Below, in pieces: positions 1 to 11,282 of a stretch of DNA of 64,000 bases. The notes below the pieces were generated by a model, which searched no databases, was not told the DNA's origin, and saw only the letters and a program-made list of their open reading frames with translations. Source of the stretch: an uncultured Bacteroidales bacterium (lineage in GTDB: Bacteria; Bacteroidota; Bacteroidia; Bacteroidales; UBA932); assembly GCA_949297365.1 (NCBI GenBank), contig CASFSL010000040.1, forward strand, positions 182,900 through 246,899, given 5' to 3'. Each line of letters starts with the position of its first letter. Within the stretch, counting starts at the first letter, position 1. A program made the translations under genes and the position numbers.

Positions 1-1849
1 TGTCTATACCTGTATCTATTGTAAGTTTCAGAAGCTTGTCAGTCTTGGGCACTCTCTCTGCCTCCAATACGGTAGCCGTGCGGATATCCATCTTTCCGAA
101 CTCGTCGAAAGTACACTCGGCCTTCTGCGGCTCGACCGGAGCTGCGGCAGCCGCTGCGGCGGCATTTGCCTTGCGGATATTCTCCAGACGCTCCATCTGG
201 GCGTTTATGGCCTCGTCCTCAATCTTCTCGAAGAGCAGTTCGGCCTTGCTGAGCTGATGCCCTGCCGGCAGCAGGTCGCAGCGGCCTATATTGTCCCACT
301 TCAGGGTATCTTTCGGAAGATTCAGAATATTCAGAAGTTTCTCCGAGGAGAACGGAATGAACGGGGCGAATGCTATGGCCAGGTCGGCGCAGAGCCTGAG
401 GGACACGTTGAGAATAGAGGCGGTGCGGTCCATGTCGGTCTTGGCCACCTTCCACGGCTCGGTGTCGGTCAGGTACTTGTTGCCCAGACGGGCCAGGTTC
501 ATGGCCTCCTTGAGGGCCTCGCGGAAACGGTAGTGCTCCAGAGCCTCCGTGATGGCAGCCTTGATGGCCGGCACCTGGGCCAGAGTCTCGGAGTCAATGG
601 GCTCCGGTTTCAGGTCTGCGGGCACCTTCCCGTCGAAATACTTATGGGTCAGCACCACGGCGCGGTTGACGAAGTTGCCGTAGATGGCCACGAGCTCGGA
701 GTTGTTGCGGGTCTGGAAGTCCTTCCATGTAAAATCGTTGTCCTTGGTCTCCGGAGCATTGGCGCAGAGCACGTAGCGGAGTACGTCCTGCTTGCCGGGG
801 AAGTCCCGCAGATACTCGTGCAGCCAGATGGCCCAGTTGCGCGAGGTGGAGAGCTTGTCGCCCTCGAGGTTGAGGAACTCGTTGGCGGGCACGTTCTCAG
901 GCAGGATGAATCCGTCTCCGTAGGCTTTCAGCATACAGGGGAAGACGATACAGTGGAAAACGATGTTGTCCTTGCCGATAAAGTGTACCATCTTGGTGTC
1001 CGGACTCTTCCAGTACTGTTCCCAACTGTCGGGAAGAGCCTCGATGGTGTTGGAGATATAGCCTATCGGAGCGTCGAACCAGACGTAGAGCACCTTGCCC
1101 TCGGCACCCTCCACTGGCACCGGGATGCCCCAGTCGAGGTCGCGGCTCACCGCCCTGGGCTGCAGACCGCCGTCCAGCCAGGACTTGCACTGACCGTAGA
1201 CATTGACCTTCCACTCCTTATGCTCCTCCAGAATCCACTGACGGAGCCAGGGCTCATACTCGTTAAGAGGCAGATACCAGTGCTTGGTCCTGCGTTTCAC
1301 CGGAGGGTTTCCGCTCAGGGCCGAACGGGGGTTGAGGAGCTCGTCCGGGCTGAGAGTGCAGCCGCACTTCTCGCACTGGTCACCGTAAGCGTTCTCGTTG
1401 CCGCACTTGGGGCAGGTGCCCACGATGTAGCGGTCAGCCAGGAACTGCCTGGCCTCCTCATCGTAGTACTGCTCGCTTTCCTTCTCGATGAACTTGCCGT
1501 CCCTATAGAGCTTGCTGAAGAACTCCGAGGCCGTCTTGTAATGGGTTTTGGACGTAGTCCTGGAATATATGTCGAAACTGATGCCGAGCTCCGCAAACGA
1601 ATCCTTGATCAGTTTATGGTATTTATCCACGATATCCTGAGGAGAGCAGCCCTGCTTGCGGGCCTGTATGGTAATAGGCACTCCGTGCTCGTCCGAACCG
1701 CCGACGAAGAACACGTCCCTGCCGCACATTCGGAGATAACGCACATAGATGTCGGCGGGCACATATACTCCCGCAAGGTGTCCGATGTGAACAGGTCCGT
1801 TGGCATAAGGCAGAGCGGACGTAACAAGATAACGCTTAAATTCCTTCAT
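1..1849 (-). CDS. metG: methionyl-tRNA synthetase, C-terminus cut by the window edge
   Basis: Charges tRNA-Met with methionine in the cytoplasm. The frame is open to the left edge, giving about 616 residues; the missing part should be the end of the C-terminal tRNA-binding domain, whose start is visible ([14 protein letters not shown]). The N-terminus has the class I HIGH box (PVHIGH), then two CxxC knuckles (CPKCG, CEKCG) of the zinc insertion, and the KMSKS-equivalent reads KLSTS. An alanine-rich linker joins the catalytic core to the tRNA-binding domain. The start at [10 protein letters not shown] gives the usual N-terminus of the family. It lies 39 nt downstream of the beta-galactosidase gene on the same strand. 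The identification is secure. Confidence 0.96.
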   Translation of the reverse strand, partial: MKEFKRYLVTSALPYANGPVHIGHLAGVYVPADIYVRYLRMCGRDVFFVGGSDEHGVPITIQARKQGCSPQDIVDKYHKLIKDSFAELGISFDIYSRTTSKTHYKTASEFFSKLYRDGKFIEKESEQYYDEEARQFLADRYIVGTCPKCGNENAYGDQCEKCGCTLSPDELLNPRSALSGNPPVKRRTKHWYLPLNEYEPWLRQWILEEHKEWKVNVYGQCKSWLDGGLQPRAVSRDLDWGIPVPVEGAEGKVLYVWFDAPIGYISNTIEALPDSWEQYWKSPDTKMVHFIGKDNIVFHCIVFPCMLKAYGDGFILPENVPANEFLNLEGDKLSTSRNWAIWLHEYLRDFPGKQDVLRYVLCANAPETKDNDFTWKDFQTRNNSELVAIYGNFVNRAVVLTHKYFDGKVPADLKPEPIDSETLAQVPAIKAAITEALEHYRFREALKEAMNLARLGNKYLTDTEPWKVAKTDMDRTASILNVSLRLCADLAIAFAPFIPFSSEKLLNILNLPKDTLKWDNIGRCDLLPAGHQLSKAELLFEKIEDEAINAQMERLENIRKANAAAAAAAAPVEPQKAECTFDEFGKMDIRTATVLEAERVPKTDKLLKLTIDTGID

Positions 1850-1888
1850 ATCCTATCTGTATTTTTGAAAAACGCGGCAAGTTATAAA

Positions 1889-5113
<3,225 letters not shown>

Positions 5114-5138
5114 TTAATTAACGATTTGCGAAGTTAAT

Positions 5139-5146
5139 TATCTTTG
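5139..5146 (+). promoter_or_regulatory. TAnnTTTG promoter box upstream of the sugar efflux gene
   Basis: TATCTTTG matches the Bacteroidota -7 consensus and sits 30 nt before the efflux-gene start codon, which is preceded by a purine-rich GGGAGAGGG. No good -33 element is seen at the usual spacing. Confidence 0.6.
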
Positions 5147-5175
5147 CGCGATTTTTCAAAGGGAGAGGGAGCATT

Positions 5176-6357
5176 ATGCAGAATAATATATCCATAAGCA
5201 GAGGACACGTGCTGAGAGAATGGCTGCCGCTGGTGGCGCTTGCATTCTCCACCTTCATATTCAACACTTCCGAGTTCATACCTATCGGACTGCTCAGCGA
5301 CATCGCCGCAGACTTCGCCATCACTGAGTCCAAGGCCGGCGTACTGATCACCGTCTATGCCTGGGTCGTGGCCATAGCCTCATTGCCCCTGATGCTCATG
5401 GTCTCCGGCACCGAGTCCAAGCGGCTGATGCTCGGCATATTCGGCCTGTTCGTCATCAGTCACGTAGGCTCGGCTCTCTCCACCGGCTATTACATGCTGA
5501 TGCTTTCCCGCATCGGAGTCGCCTGCTCCCACGCCATATTCTGGTCGATTGTCACCCCGCTGGCAGTCAAGATCGCCCCGAAAGGCAGAGGCTCCATCGC
5601 CCTGAGCATCATCGTCGCGGGCTCATCCATCGCCATGATAGCGGGCCTGCCTCTGGGCCGCGCCATCGGACTGGCAGCCGGTTGGAGAATGACATTTCTG
5701 CTTATCGGATGCGTGGCATTCGCCGTGATGCTGCTGATAGCGGCTGTTCTGCCCAGGACACAAGGCGAAAAGGCCTTCTCACTGAAGCAGCTTCCCGGCT
5801 TGCTCAGGACTCCGTCACTGCCGGGCATCTATCTGGTAACAGTACTGTCAGTCACAGCGCATTTCACAGGATACAGCTATATCGAGCCGTTCCTGGCCCA
5901 GATTGCCGGATTCAAAGCCGGCTCCATCACCATGATTCTCACCCTTTTCGGCATCACTGGCATCATCGGCAGCCTGCTGTTCTCCAGATATTTCGACTCA
6001 CACCGCAGCTTCTTCATGCGCTACGCCGTCATCGGCATCGGCTGCTGCCTCCTACTGCTGCGTCCGGCAGCCATGACACACCAGACAGTCGTGACGCTGT
6101 GCATATTCTGGGGGCTGGCCAACTGCTTCTTCAATATGGTCTTCCAGTCCGAGATCATCCGCACCGTCCCCGAAGGCACGTCCATAGCCATGTCCATCTA
6201 CTCCGGCATCTACAATGTCGGCATCGGCAGCGGTGCCCTTATCGGCGGCCTGGTCTGCTCCGGCATCAGCGTAGGCGCCATCGGCTACATCGGCGGCCTC
6301 ATCAGCATCGCCGCCTGCCTCTGCTGCACCCTCTACCTCCAGCCCCGCCTCCGATAA
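5176..6357 (+). CDS. MFS sugar efflux transporter, SotB/YdeA type
   Basis: A 393-residue inner-membrane carrier with about 12 hydrophobic segments and the DHA1-type start EWLPLVALAFSTFIFNTSEF. It is closest in my recognition to E. coli SotB (YdeA), which exports arabinose and IPTG. The mid-protein GRGSIALSIIVAGSSIAMI stretch and GLPLGRAIG motif fit this subfamily. It is divergent from the beta-galactosidase with a 74-bp spacer that carries a TAnnTTTG box, so the pair may be controlled together (inference). The start is supported by GGGAGAGGG 6 nt upstream. Substrate is unproven; it could relieve sugar or sugar-phosphate stress. Confidence 0.8.
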   Translation: MQNNISISRGHVLREWLPLVALAFSTFIFNTSEFIPIGLLSDIAADFAITESKAGVLITVYAWVVAIASLPLMLMVSGTESKRLMLGIFGLFVISHVGSALSTGYYMLMLSRIGVACSHAIFWSIVTPLAVKIAPKGRGSIALSIIVAGSSIAMIAGLPLGRAIGLAAGWRMTFLLIGCVAFAVMLLIAAVLPRTQGEKAFSLKQLPGLLRTPSLPGIYLVTVLSVTAHFTGYSYIEPFLAQIAGFKAGSITMILTLFGITGIIGSLLFSRYFDSHRSFFMRYAVIGIGCCLLLLRPAAMTHQTVVTLCIFWGLANCFFNMVFQSEIIRTVPEGTSIAMSIYSGIYNVGIGSGALIGGLVCSGISVGAIGYIGGLISIAACLCCTLYLQPRLR

Positions 6358-6443
6358 CCCCGCTTCCTTAGTTACCATTGTACCCACCATTCCAAGGAAG
6401 ATGCAGTCCTGACCATCCGGGACGCCCCTTTACTTTTGCAGAT

Positions 6444-6484
6444 GCGGATACTTATTTTCAAAGATTCTGGCGATGTTGAGGTGA
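6444..6484 (+). pseudogene. 3' remnant of a second gene II/X replication initiator
   Basis: Restoring one T in a T-run makes this read DTYFSKILAMLR-stop, nearly identical to the last residues of the intact initiator (DTYFSEILAMLR-stop at 8416). Nothing recognisable as the rest of the gene remains to the left, so this is the tail of a second copy truncated at about 6444, with a one-base deletion. It abuts the left direct repeat. Confidence 0.7.
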
Positions 6485-6850
6485 AAAACCGAGGGGATGG
6501 GATAGAATGCCGTTGTCGGCACGGGTCAAATCAATCAGTCAGTTCCCTAATACCGTCTGAAATGACTTCTTACCCGCTCAATCTTGCCGAACCTTATGCG
6601 CTTGTACGTCTTGATTCTGACAAGCCTGACAATCTCCACCCTGATGGAAACTATCACGAAACAGTAATATGTTCTATTGTTCATTTAAGGTTATTTACTG
6701 TGTGGTGTAAGAACAGTTGACCTCTCGTTCAAGTACCTCCCCTCGGTAGCAGTTCAAAAAAAGCAGACACCCATTAGGGATAGATGTCCGCCTTAATTTG
6801 CCACAGTAAATCTTAAATGACTTTGCAAAGGTATGGAATAATTCCTGAAT
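6444..6850 (+). repeat. direct repeat copy A: rep tail plus structured downstream region
   Basis: About 400 bp resembling 8375-8776 with clear but imperfect identity. Shared landmarks are AACCGAGGGGAT, CCCTAATACCG, TGACTTCTTACCCG, TTGATTCTGACAAGCCTGAC, CCTCCCCTCGGTA and TTAGGGATAGATG. Pairing arms are 6488-6497 with 6738-6747, 6681-6705 with 6801-6820, and a weaker hairpin 6763-6791. This copy looks older: a small hairpin that is perfect in copy B (AATCTCC/GGAGATT) is eroded here. No protein is supported in it; the open frame across it matches only non-coding repeat sequence. Confidence 0.85.
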
Positions 6851-6935
6851 GACAAGAAAAATCAGTCAAGGCATCTGCATTATTTTACGGAATGTGTAAA
6901 ACATCAAACAATGTAAACTTGCAGTCAGAAAATAG

Positions 6936-7049
6936 GTGCCCGGAAGCGGACTATTCTCGAAAGAATTCTTAGCTGATTTGGACAGGATTTGGGCGTTGAG
7001 GTATTACATTCCTGACCCCAATAGACCGAATTACTCGGAGAATATCTGA
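6936..7049 (+). pseudogene. 37-codon fragment ending in NRPNYSENI
   Basis: Directly after an in-frame TAG, a GTG-initiated frame reads a coding-like peptide (KEFLADLDRIWALRYYIP, then DPNRPNYSENI) and stops at 7047-7049. Residue composition looks like the C-terminus of a real protein rather than random frame. I do not recognise the family. It may be debris of an older gene or a very small gene; there is no clear ribosome-binding site. Confidence 0.3.
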
Positions 7050-7256
7050 GGGGGATGATAGCATGTTTTTTCTGCTATTTGTTATCCGCCTTAATTTCAT
7101 TAAAAAAACAGGCGGTATAATATACATGAGACTGTTGCTTGCGATGATTTTATCTGCGATTTCAGGCTGGAAAATCGGCTACTATGCTTGACTTTTTTGG
7201 TAATGCTACTATATATTGTTGAAAGGACAGGCAACAAAGAGCCTGATGTTAGAATT
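7050..7256. other. non-coding spacer upstream of the NUMOD3/rep pair
   Basis: The spacer holds two hairpins: ATAGCA/TGCTAT around 7059-7079 and CCGCC/GGCGG at 7086-7115. The 13-mer TCCGCCTTAATTT at 7085-7097 is an exact repeat of 6787-6799 in copy A. TTGACT and TATATA at 16-nt spacing lie near 7190-7216, but this is a generic sigma70-like match, not the host-type promoter. Otherwise nothing is seen. Confidence 0.5.
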
Positions 7257-7457
7257 ATGCAACAGCCATATAAGAGACAGTACCGGGAATTGGATGACGA
7301 GACGAAACAGAAGATATCAGCGGCGAACAGAAATCGGCCCAAATCCGACATTCACAGACAGCGTATCAGCCAGTCCATGAAGAAATACTGGGAACAGATA
7401 CCGCATCGTCCTTCCAGCGGAGATGTCACCACTTATCAAGGGGAAGAAAACGGGTAA
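7257..7457 (+). CDS. small NUMOD3-like DNA-binding protein
   Basis: From ATG 7257 this gives 66 residues starting MQQPYKRQYRELDDETKQ. The segment ETKQKISAANRNRPKSDIHR followed by QRISQSMKKYW has the two-turn K-I-S-x-A/S repeat of NUMOD3, the DNA-binding module usually attached to GIY-YIG or HNH homing nucleases. No nuclease domain is present. A longer frame from 7188 exists, but its extra N-terminus is hydrophobic and unlike the family, so the internal start is preferred. It ends 30 nt before the initiator gene and is probably co-transcribed. Inference: it may bind the element's own DNA, for example the structured repeat or origin. It could alternatively be a fragment of a homing nuclease. 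Confidence 0.55.
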   Translation: MQQPYKRQYRELDDETKQKISAANRNRPKSDIHRQRISQSMKKYWEQIPHRPSSGDVTTYQGEENG

Positions 7458-7486
7458 AATAATGCAGAATAAGTTATATGAAATAG

Positions 7487-8416
7487 GTGCAGACATTCGA
7501 CAGGCTCAAAATCGTAGCAGCCATAGATGCCATAGATGTGGTAGATGAGAGTGTGTTTGCGAAAACACTTGTAAACGGCAATGTAGTATCGATGAAGTAT
7601 TATCGGGAAGTGCCAACCAAACTGATGATAAAGGTAGACTATGCCAGTGGAGAAGTGGTTGTGGAGTTCACTGGTAAGATACTCGGTCACAATTACCCGC
7701 ATCTGATATCTATGGCGAACATAGAAGAGTGTTTCATAAACATAGAATCACTGGGCTTCTGTCGGTTTGATATGGATTTGCTCATGCGCTCGGAAGTGGT
7801 GTCGTGTGATGTTACCAAGGATGTGCAGTGTTCCGATGTCAGAAAGGTGCAGTCATATATCAGGAGCCATATATCAAATTACAACAAATACATGTGCCGT
7901 GCATTGAAGAACGGCAATGTCGTGCTGGAGAAGAATGTGACAACCAGGAAAAACAAGAAGCGTATGACTATATATGATAAAGAGCAGGAGATGAAAAAGT
8001 CGGACAATACCAGATTTATGCAGAGGAACGGACTGACGGATGAATTTGTAGGGAAATGTCGGTTTGAGATAAACCTCAACTCGAAAGAACAGATACGGAA
8101 TGCCCTGCATATCGAAGACACCAATCTATTGACGGTGCTTAATTCAGAGACGAATCCCATATTGGAATTCATGGATGAGGCGGTCTGCGGCAGTCAAGGG
8201 CAGAAAGCGTGTTCCGATTGGAAGTCATATCAGCGTTATCTCGTTTTGAAGGACTGCGATTTCGATTTAGAAAAGGTCGAAGCGAAGGTCAGAAGTCTGT
8301 ACAAGCGCGGGACAAAGATATCCGATGTAATGAGACCGTACCGCGAAGCATACAGCCAGTTGATGACGGAAGGTGAGGATACTTATTTTTCAGAGATACT
8401 TGCAATGTTGAGGTGA
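7487..8416 (+). CDS. replication initiator, phage/plasmid gene II/X (pII-like) family
   Basis: Predicted rolling-circle initiator that nicks origin DNA through a tyrosine. The 309 residues line up by eye with filamentous phage f1 pII: ILGHN (67-70) against its QGHN; FCRFDMDL (91-98) against SRIDATF; KKRMTIYDKEQEM with Tyr163 where f1 has catalytic Tyr197; CRFEINL (191-197) against VRFEARI. The start is GTG directly behind a TAG, and FDRLKIVAAID is a plausible beginning; another short frame (7462 on) overlaps the start. No coat, Zot-like ATPase or assembly genes are nearby, so this is a minimal element, satellite or relic, not a full inovirus. The AT-rich composition differs from the flanks. 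The family call is good; activity is unknown. Confidence 0.8.
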   Translation: MQTFDRLKIVAAIDAIDVVDESVFAKTLVNGNVVSMKYYREVPTKLMIKVDYASGEVVVEFTGKILGHNYPHLISMANIEECFINIESLGFCRFDMDLLMRSEVVSCDVTKDVQCSDVRKVQSYIRSHISNYNKYMCRALKNGNVVLEKNVTTRKNKKRMTIYDKEQEMKKSDNTRFMQRNGLTDEFVGKCRFEINLNSKEQIRNALHIEDTNLLTVLNSETNPILEFMDEAVCGSQGQKACSDWKSYQRYLVLKDCDFDLEKVEAKVRSLYKRGTKISDVMRPYREAYSQLMTEGEDTYFSEILAMLR

Positions 8417-8776
8417 AAAACCGAGGGGATAGAGTGGAAGTTATCGGTATGGAATCAATCAGTCGGTACCCTAATACCGCCTGAAATGACTTCTTACCCG
8501 TTCAATCTTGCCGAATCTCTTGCGTTTGTACGCCTTGATTCTGACAAGCCTGACAATCTCCGCCCTAATGGAGATTATGACGAGTTTGCAGTATTTTCTC
8601 TTTGTCATTGGAAGATTTATTAATTATAGGTGTGAGAATAACGGCTCCTCGCATTGGCACCTCCCCTCGGTAAATCTTCAACATAAAGGCAGACATCCAT
8701 TTAGGGATAGATGCCTGCCTCGACTTCTATAATCATCTTCCAATGATTATTGCAAATGTAAGAACAATTTCTGAAA
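8375..8776 (+). repeat. direct repeat copy B: rep 3' end plus structured downstream region
   Basis: The better-preserved partner of 6444-6850, covering the last codons of the intact initiator and about 360 bp behind it. The spacing of all landmarks is nearly the same in both copies. The divergence between copies argues against a recent tandem duplication and for two related elements having inserted at, or accreted into, one place. Confidence 0.85.
8417..8776 (+). ncRNA. candidate structured RNA or single-strand origin region behind rep
   Basis: Pairing elements seen in copy B: ACCGAGGGGA (8420-8429) with TCCCCTCGGT (8662-8671); left arm 8605-8629 (TCATTGGAAGAT...ATTATAG) with right arm 8728-8747; GGCAGACATC (8688-8697) with GATGCCTGCC (8711-8720); AATCTCC (8555-8561) with GGAGATT (8570-8576); and CGGTA/TACCG near 8464-8479. 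The first two helices are interleaved, so they form a pseudoknot or exclude each other. Copy A keeps the same arms with different bases. In filamentous phages a hairpin-rich intergenic region holds the origins and packaging signal, so a DNA role is at least as likely as an RNA role. No known RNA family is recognised. Confidence 0.5.
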
Positions 8777-8838
8777 AAACAAAGACAGAGTTTCTCGTAA
8801 TGTGTCAAAAATCCAATTGCATCAATTTAACATTAGAA

Positions 8839-8880
8839 AAAGGTGATACACCCATGCCGGGATGTGTCACCTTAACTTTT
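8839..8880 (-). terminator. terminator of the barrel-protein operon
   Basis: AAGGTGA...TCACCTT forms a strong hairpin with an inner CCC/GGG. On the minus strand it is followed by a run of Ts, placing it about 35 nt after the 8910 stop codon. The rest of 8777-8909 holds nothing else recognisable. Confidence 0.75.
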
Positions 8881-8909
8881 TATATTAAAGAGCCATGTCC
8901 TGCCGGATG

Positions 8910-9782
8910 TCAGAAGACATAGGACAGGGTGACGAAGAAGGGCTTGTTGAGTTTGGCCGGGGTGGACTTTGAGATATTAATCAGTCCCCAGTCACCGCCC
9001 ATCATGAGTTGGACGCAGTTGTATCTGACACCGATGCCGACGCCCCACAGGAGATTGAACCGCCTGAGGTCTGAGTCCTCCCCGTACTCGTATAGGGTCT
9101 CTTTCATGTCTCCGGCAGATACGGTTGTCTTGTATTCCACGGACACATCAAAGCTCGGGCCCGTGTACGCGAAGACACTGAGGTCTTTCAGTATCTCGTA
9201 GCGGTACTGCACCCTCAGGGGGAATGACACCGTATGCTCTGAAATCTCAACGGAGTACAGCGCGTCGGAGGGGGATACATATGTAGACCATTCATAGTAC
9301 ACTCCTCCCTGCAGCCCTATGCCGTACTTGAACTCGGGTGCCCAGTAGAGTCCGGCTTTGAGAGAGGGGTTGGTCTTTATGGCCCCGTCTTCGTCATCGC
9401 CAATCCACGGCCCCTTATAGCTGGGAGACACCAGTCTCTTGGCGGAATAGCCGATGGACAGACCCACTATGCGCTGCTTGGATTTAGGGGTAAGCCTTTC
9501 CTTCCACCTGTCGCTGTCGGCATTATATGTCTCCGTGACGGGAATGTCCTCAAAGGTCTGCACATCCCCGTTGCCGTACATTATGGATGCTATCTCCGCG
9601 ACGCTGAGCCGGAAGACCTGCCCGCTGCCGTCGCTGGCCAGCGTGTATGCAATCTCCGTGGAGGTGACTTCAACTATTCTTGCGTCAATCCTCTCCGAGT
9701 TCCTGAGGATGATGATGTCCTGCGCTGCCACGGACAGCGATGCGGTCAGGACAAGTGCGAGTGATAAAATCAATTTTCTCAT
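8910..9782 (-). CDS. outer-membrane beta-barrel protein (paralogue 1)
   Basis: A 290-residue exported protein: signal peptide ending SVAAQ near residue 21, then a conserved N-terminal segment DIIILRNSERIDARIVEV...TEIAY that recurs in many Bacteroidota barrel proteins. A linker and a porin-like barrel with alternating aromatic strands follow, ending FFVTLSYVF (a terminal Phe, as expected for outer-membrane insertion). It is the last gene of a three-gene minus-strand operon, 24 nt behind its paralogue. Function is unknown; no substrate can be inferred. Confidence 0.75.
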   Translation of the reverse strand: MRKLILSLALVLTASLSVAAQDIIILRNSERIDARIVEVTSTEIAYTLASDGSGQVFRLSVAEIASIMYGNGDVQTFEDIPVTETYNADSDRWKERLTPKSKQRIVGLSIGYSAKRLVSPSYKGPWIGDDEDGAIKTNPSLKAGLYWAPEFKYGIGLQGGVYYEWSTYVSPSDALYSVEISEHTVSFPLRVQYRYEILKDLSVFAYTGPSFDVSVEYKTTVSAGDMKETLYEYGEDSDLRRFNLLWGVGIGVRYNCVQLMMGGDWGLINISKSTPAKLNKPFFVTLSYVF

Positions 9783-9806
9783 CGGTATATCTTGTTATTG
9801 TGGTTG

Positions 9807-10700
9807 TCAGAACAAATATGTGAGCGATATGAAGAAGGGCTTGTTGACTTTGACTGCATCCCCTTTATAGTAGTTGGTCAGTCCCCAGTCGCCGCCCATC
9901 ATCAACTGGAGGCCTTTCCACCTGACTCCGGCACCCACACCCCAGAGCATCTGAAAGCGGTTGAGGGAGGAGTCTCCCTTGTAGTAGTCATCATTCTCCC
10001 CTCCGTAATTGGACAGGTAGGCCAGATGAATGTCAAAGCTGGGGCCGGTGTACAGGAACACGCTCAGGTCACGGATAATCTCATATCGGTACTGGACTCT
10101 GAGTGGAATGGACAGTGTATGTTCCGTGTTACTGTAGCTTTTCTCAACCTCGTTGTAGTAATCCTCATAATCTGTATAGGTTCCATTGTAAGCGGCCAGC
10201 TCGTAGTACAGTCCTGTCTGTATGCCGATACCGTACTTGAACTCGGGTGCCCAGTAGAAACCTACCATAAGGGCTGGGCTGGTCTTTCCAATCTCTTCAT
10301 TGAGCATGGAAACTTTCAACGGGCCTAGAGCCATCTGTTTGCTGGTGTATCCAATGGAAATACCGAAGGGCCTTTTCCTGCCCTGCGGAGTCGGATTGAA
10401 CTTCAGCTTGCCAGCCCCGTCTTCATTGCCGGAACTGACCGTGCCCTGTCCTTTCCGAGGCTCCGCGTTGAACGCCTGCACGTCCCCGTTGGCGTAGATG
10501 ACGGAGGATACCTCCGAGATGTCAAGGCGGAAAGTGGGGCCGTCCGTATAGTCTGCCTTCTTGTAGGCGATTTCCGTTGAGGAAATCTCTACAATCTTCG
10601 CCTCAATCTTCTCGGAATTTTTGAGGATGATGATGTCCTGAGCCAGTGCGCTCAGTGATGCCGCCAGCACCAGTGCCAGCGATAAAAGCAATCGTTTCAT
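9807..10700 (-). CDS. outer-membrane beta-barrel protein (paralogue 2)
   Basis: At 297 residues this has the same architecture as its neighbour: a nearly identical signal peptide (LSLALVLAASLSALAQ), the DIIILKNSEKIEAKIVEISSTE module, and a barrel ending FFISLTYLF. The shared blocks YWAPEFKYGIG, LRVQYRYEI and LMMGGDWGL show a tandem duplication. The loops differ most, which is usual for surface-exposed barrels. It lies 27 nt behind the lipoprotein gene. Function unknown. Confidence 0.75.
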   Translation of the reverse strand: MKRLLLSLALVLAASLSALAQDIIILKNSEKIEAKIVEISSTEIAYKKADYTDGPTFRLDISEVSSVIYANGDVQAFNAEPRKGQGTVSSGNEDGAGKLKFNPTPQGRKRPFGISIGYTSKQMALGPLKVSMLNEEIGKTSPALMVGFYWAPEFKYGIGIQTGLYYELAAYNGTYTDYEDYYNEVEKSYSNTEHTLSIPLRVQYRYEIIRDLSVFLYTGPSFDIHLAYLSNYGGENDDYYKGDSSLNRFQMLWGVGAGVRWKGLQLMMGGDWGLTNYYKGDAVKVNKPFFISLTYLF

Positions 10701-10727
10701 AGTATAGTATTTAATGATTGATGTTAG

Positions 10728-11282
10728 TTAGTTCCCTGTCTTTTTGAATATCATTACACCTGTGAGTTCATGTATGTTTCCGTCATAGCCGCTTAATGTG
10801 CTGATGTCTTCCGGGTAATGCACATCATAATAGTCATCGTTAGAGAAAAAGTAGCCAAGGACTTCAAATGTTATGACTTCCATGCATAGGCATCCGTCAT
10901 CGGAGAAATATAAACTGCCGAGCGATTCTCCTTCAAAACTGTATAAAGTTGTTTTTCCATTCTCAAAACCCCATCTAATCAGACCTTCATAGTGATAGGG
11001 AGAAACAGCGGTGCCGTCACTGTAAAAACGCATATAATGAAACGGGGAAGCTGTAGGAATACTTCCTCCATCCCAGTCTCCGTCTTTCGTATAACAGAAT
11101 AGACTGCTTCCATCTATTGCTATTTCCCGACCATCATAGTAAAAGGCGTAGTTGTATCTTGTCCATTCTCCGACAATATAATTCCTGTCATACCTGCCTC
11201 CGATTGTGCCTCCATGTTCGCAGGAGACAGTTGTGCCCATACAAAGCAGGAGCACTGCTGCGTAATAGATAAACTTTTTCAT
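10728..11282 (-). CDS. lipoprotein of unknown function
   Basis: The 184 residues start with a lipoprotein signal (MKKFIYYAAVLLLCMGTTVSC, lipid cysteine at residue 21). The mature part is rich in Tyr, Asp and Gly (EWTRYNYAFYYDG) with a repeating W/F-x-S-D-G pattern. It resembles small lipocalin-like Bacteroidota lipoproteins, but I cannot name a family. First gene of the operon with the two barrel proteins, so it may be their surface or periplasmic partner (inference). Confidence 0.65.
   Translation of the reverse strand: MKKFIYYAAVLLLCMGTTVSCEHGGTIGGRYDRNYIVGEWTRYNYAFYYDGREIAIDGSSLFCYTKDGDWDGGSIPTASPFHYMRFYSDGTAVSPYHYEGLIRWGFENGKTTLYSFEGESLGSLYFSDDGCLCMEVITFEVLGYFFSNDDYYDVHYPEDISTLSGYDGNIHELTGVMIFKKTGN

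Noticed and set aside
6412..6421. 10-mer ACCATCCGGG shared with the tRNA-Leu 5' end as a possible att core
   Set aside because: Short and unsupported by a second junction; the tRNA retains its own promoter and terminator, so the crossover is more likely past the terminator. Mentioned only as a weak lead.
6436..6720. 94-residue frame across repeat copy A
   Set aside because: It reads through non-coding repeat sequence, and the matching place in copy B is behind the rep stop codon.
7100..7351. 83-residue antisense frame over the NUMOD3 gene
   Set aside because: Antisense to a recognisable NUMOD3 motif; no start signals.
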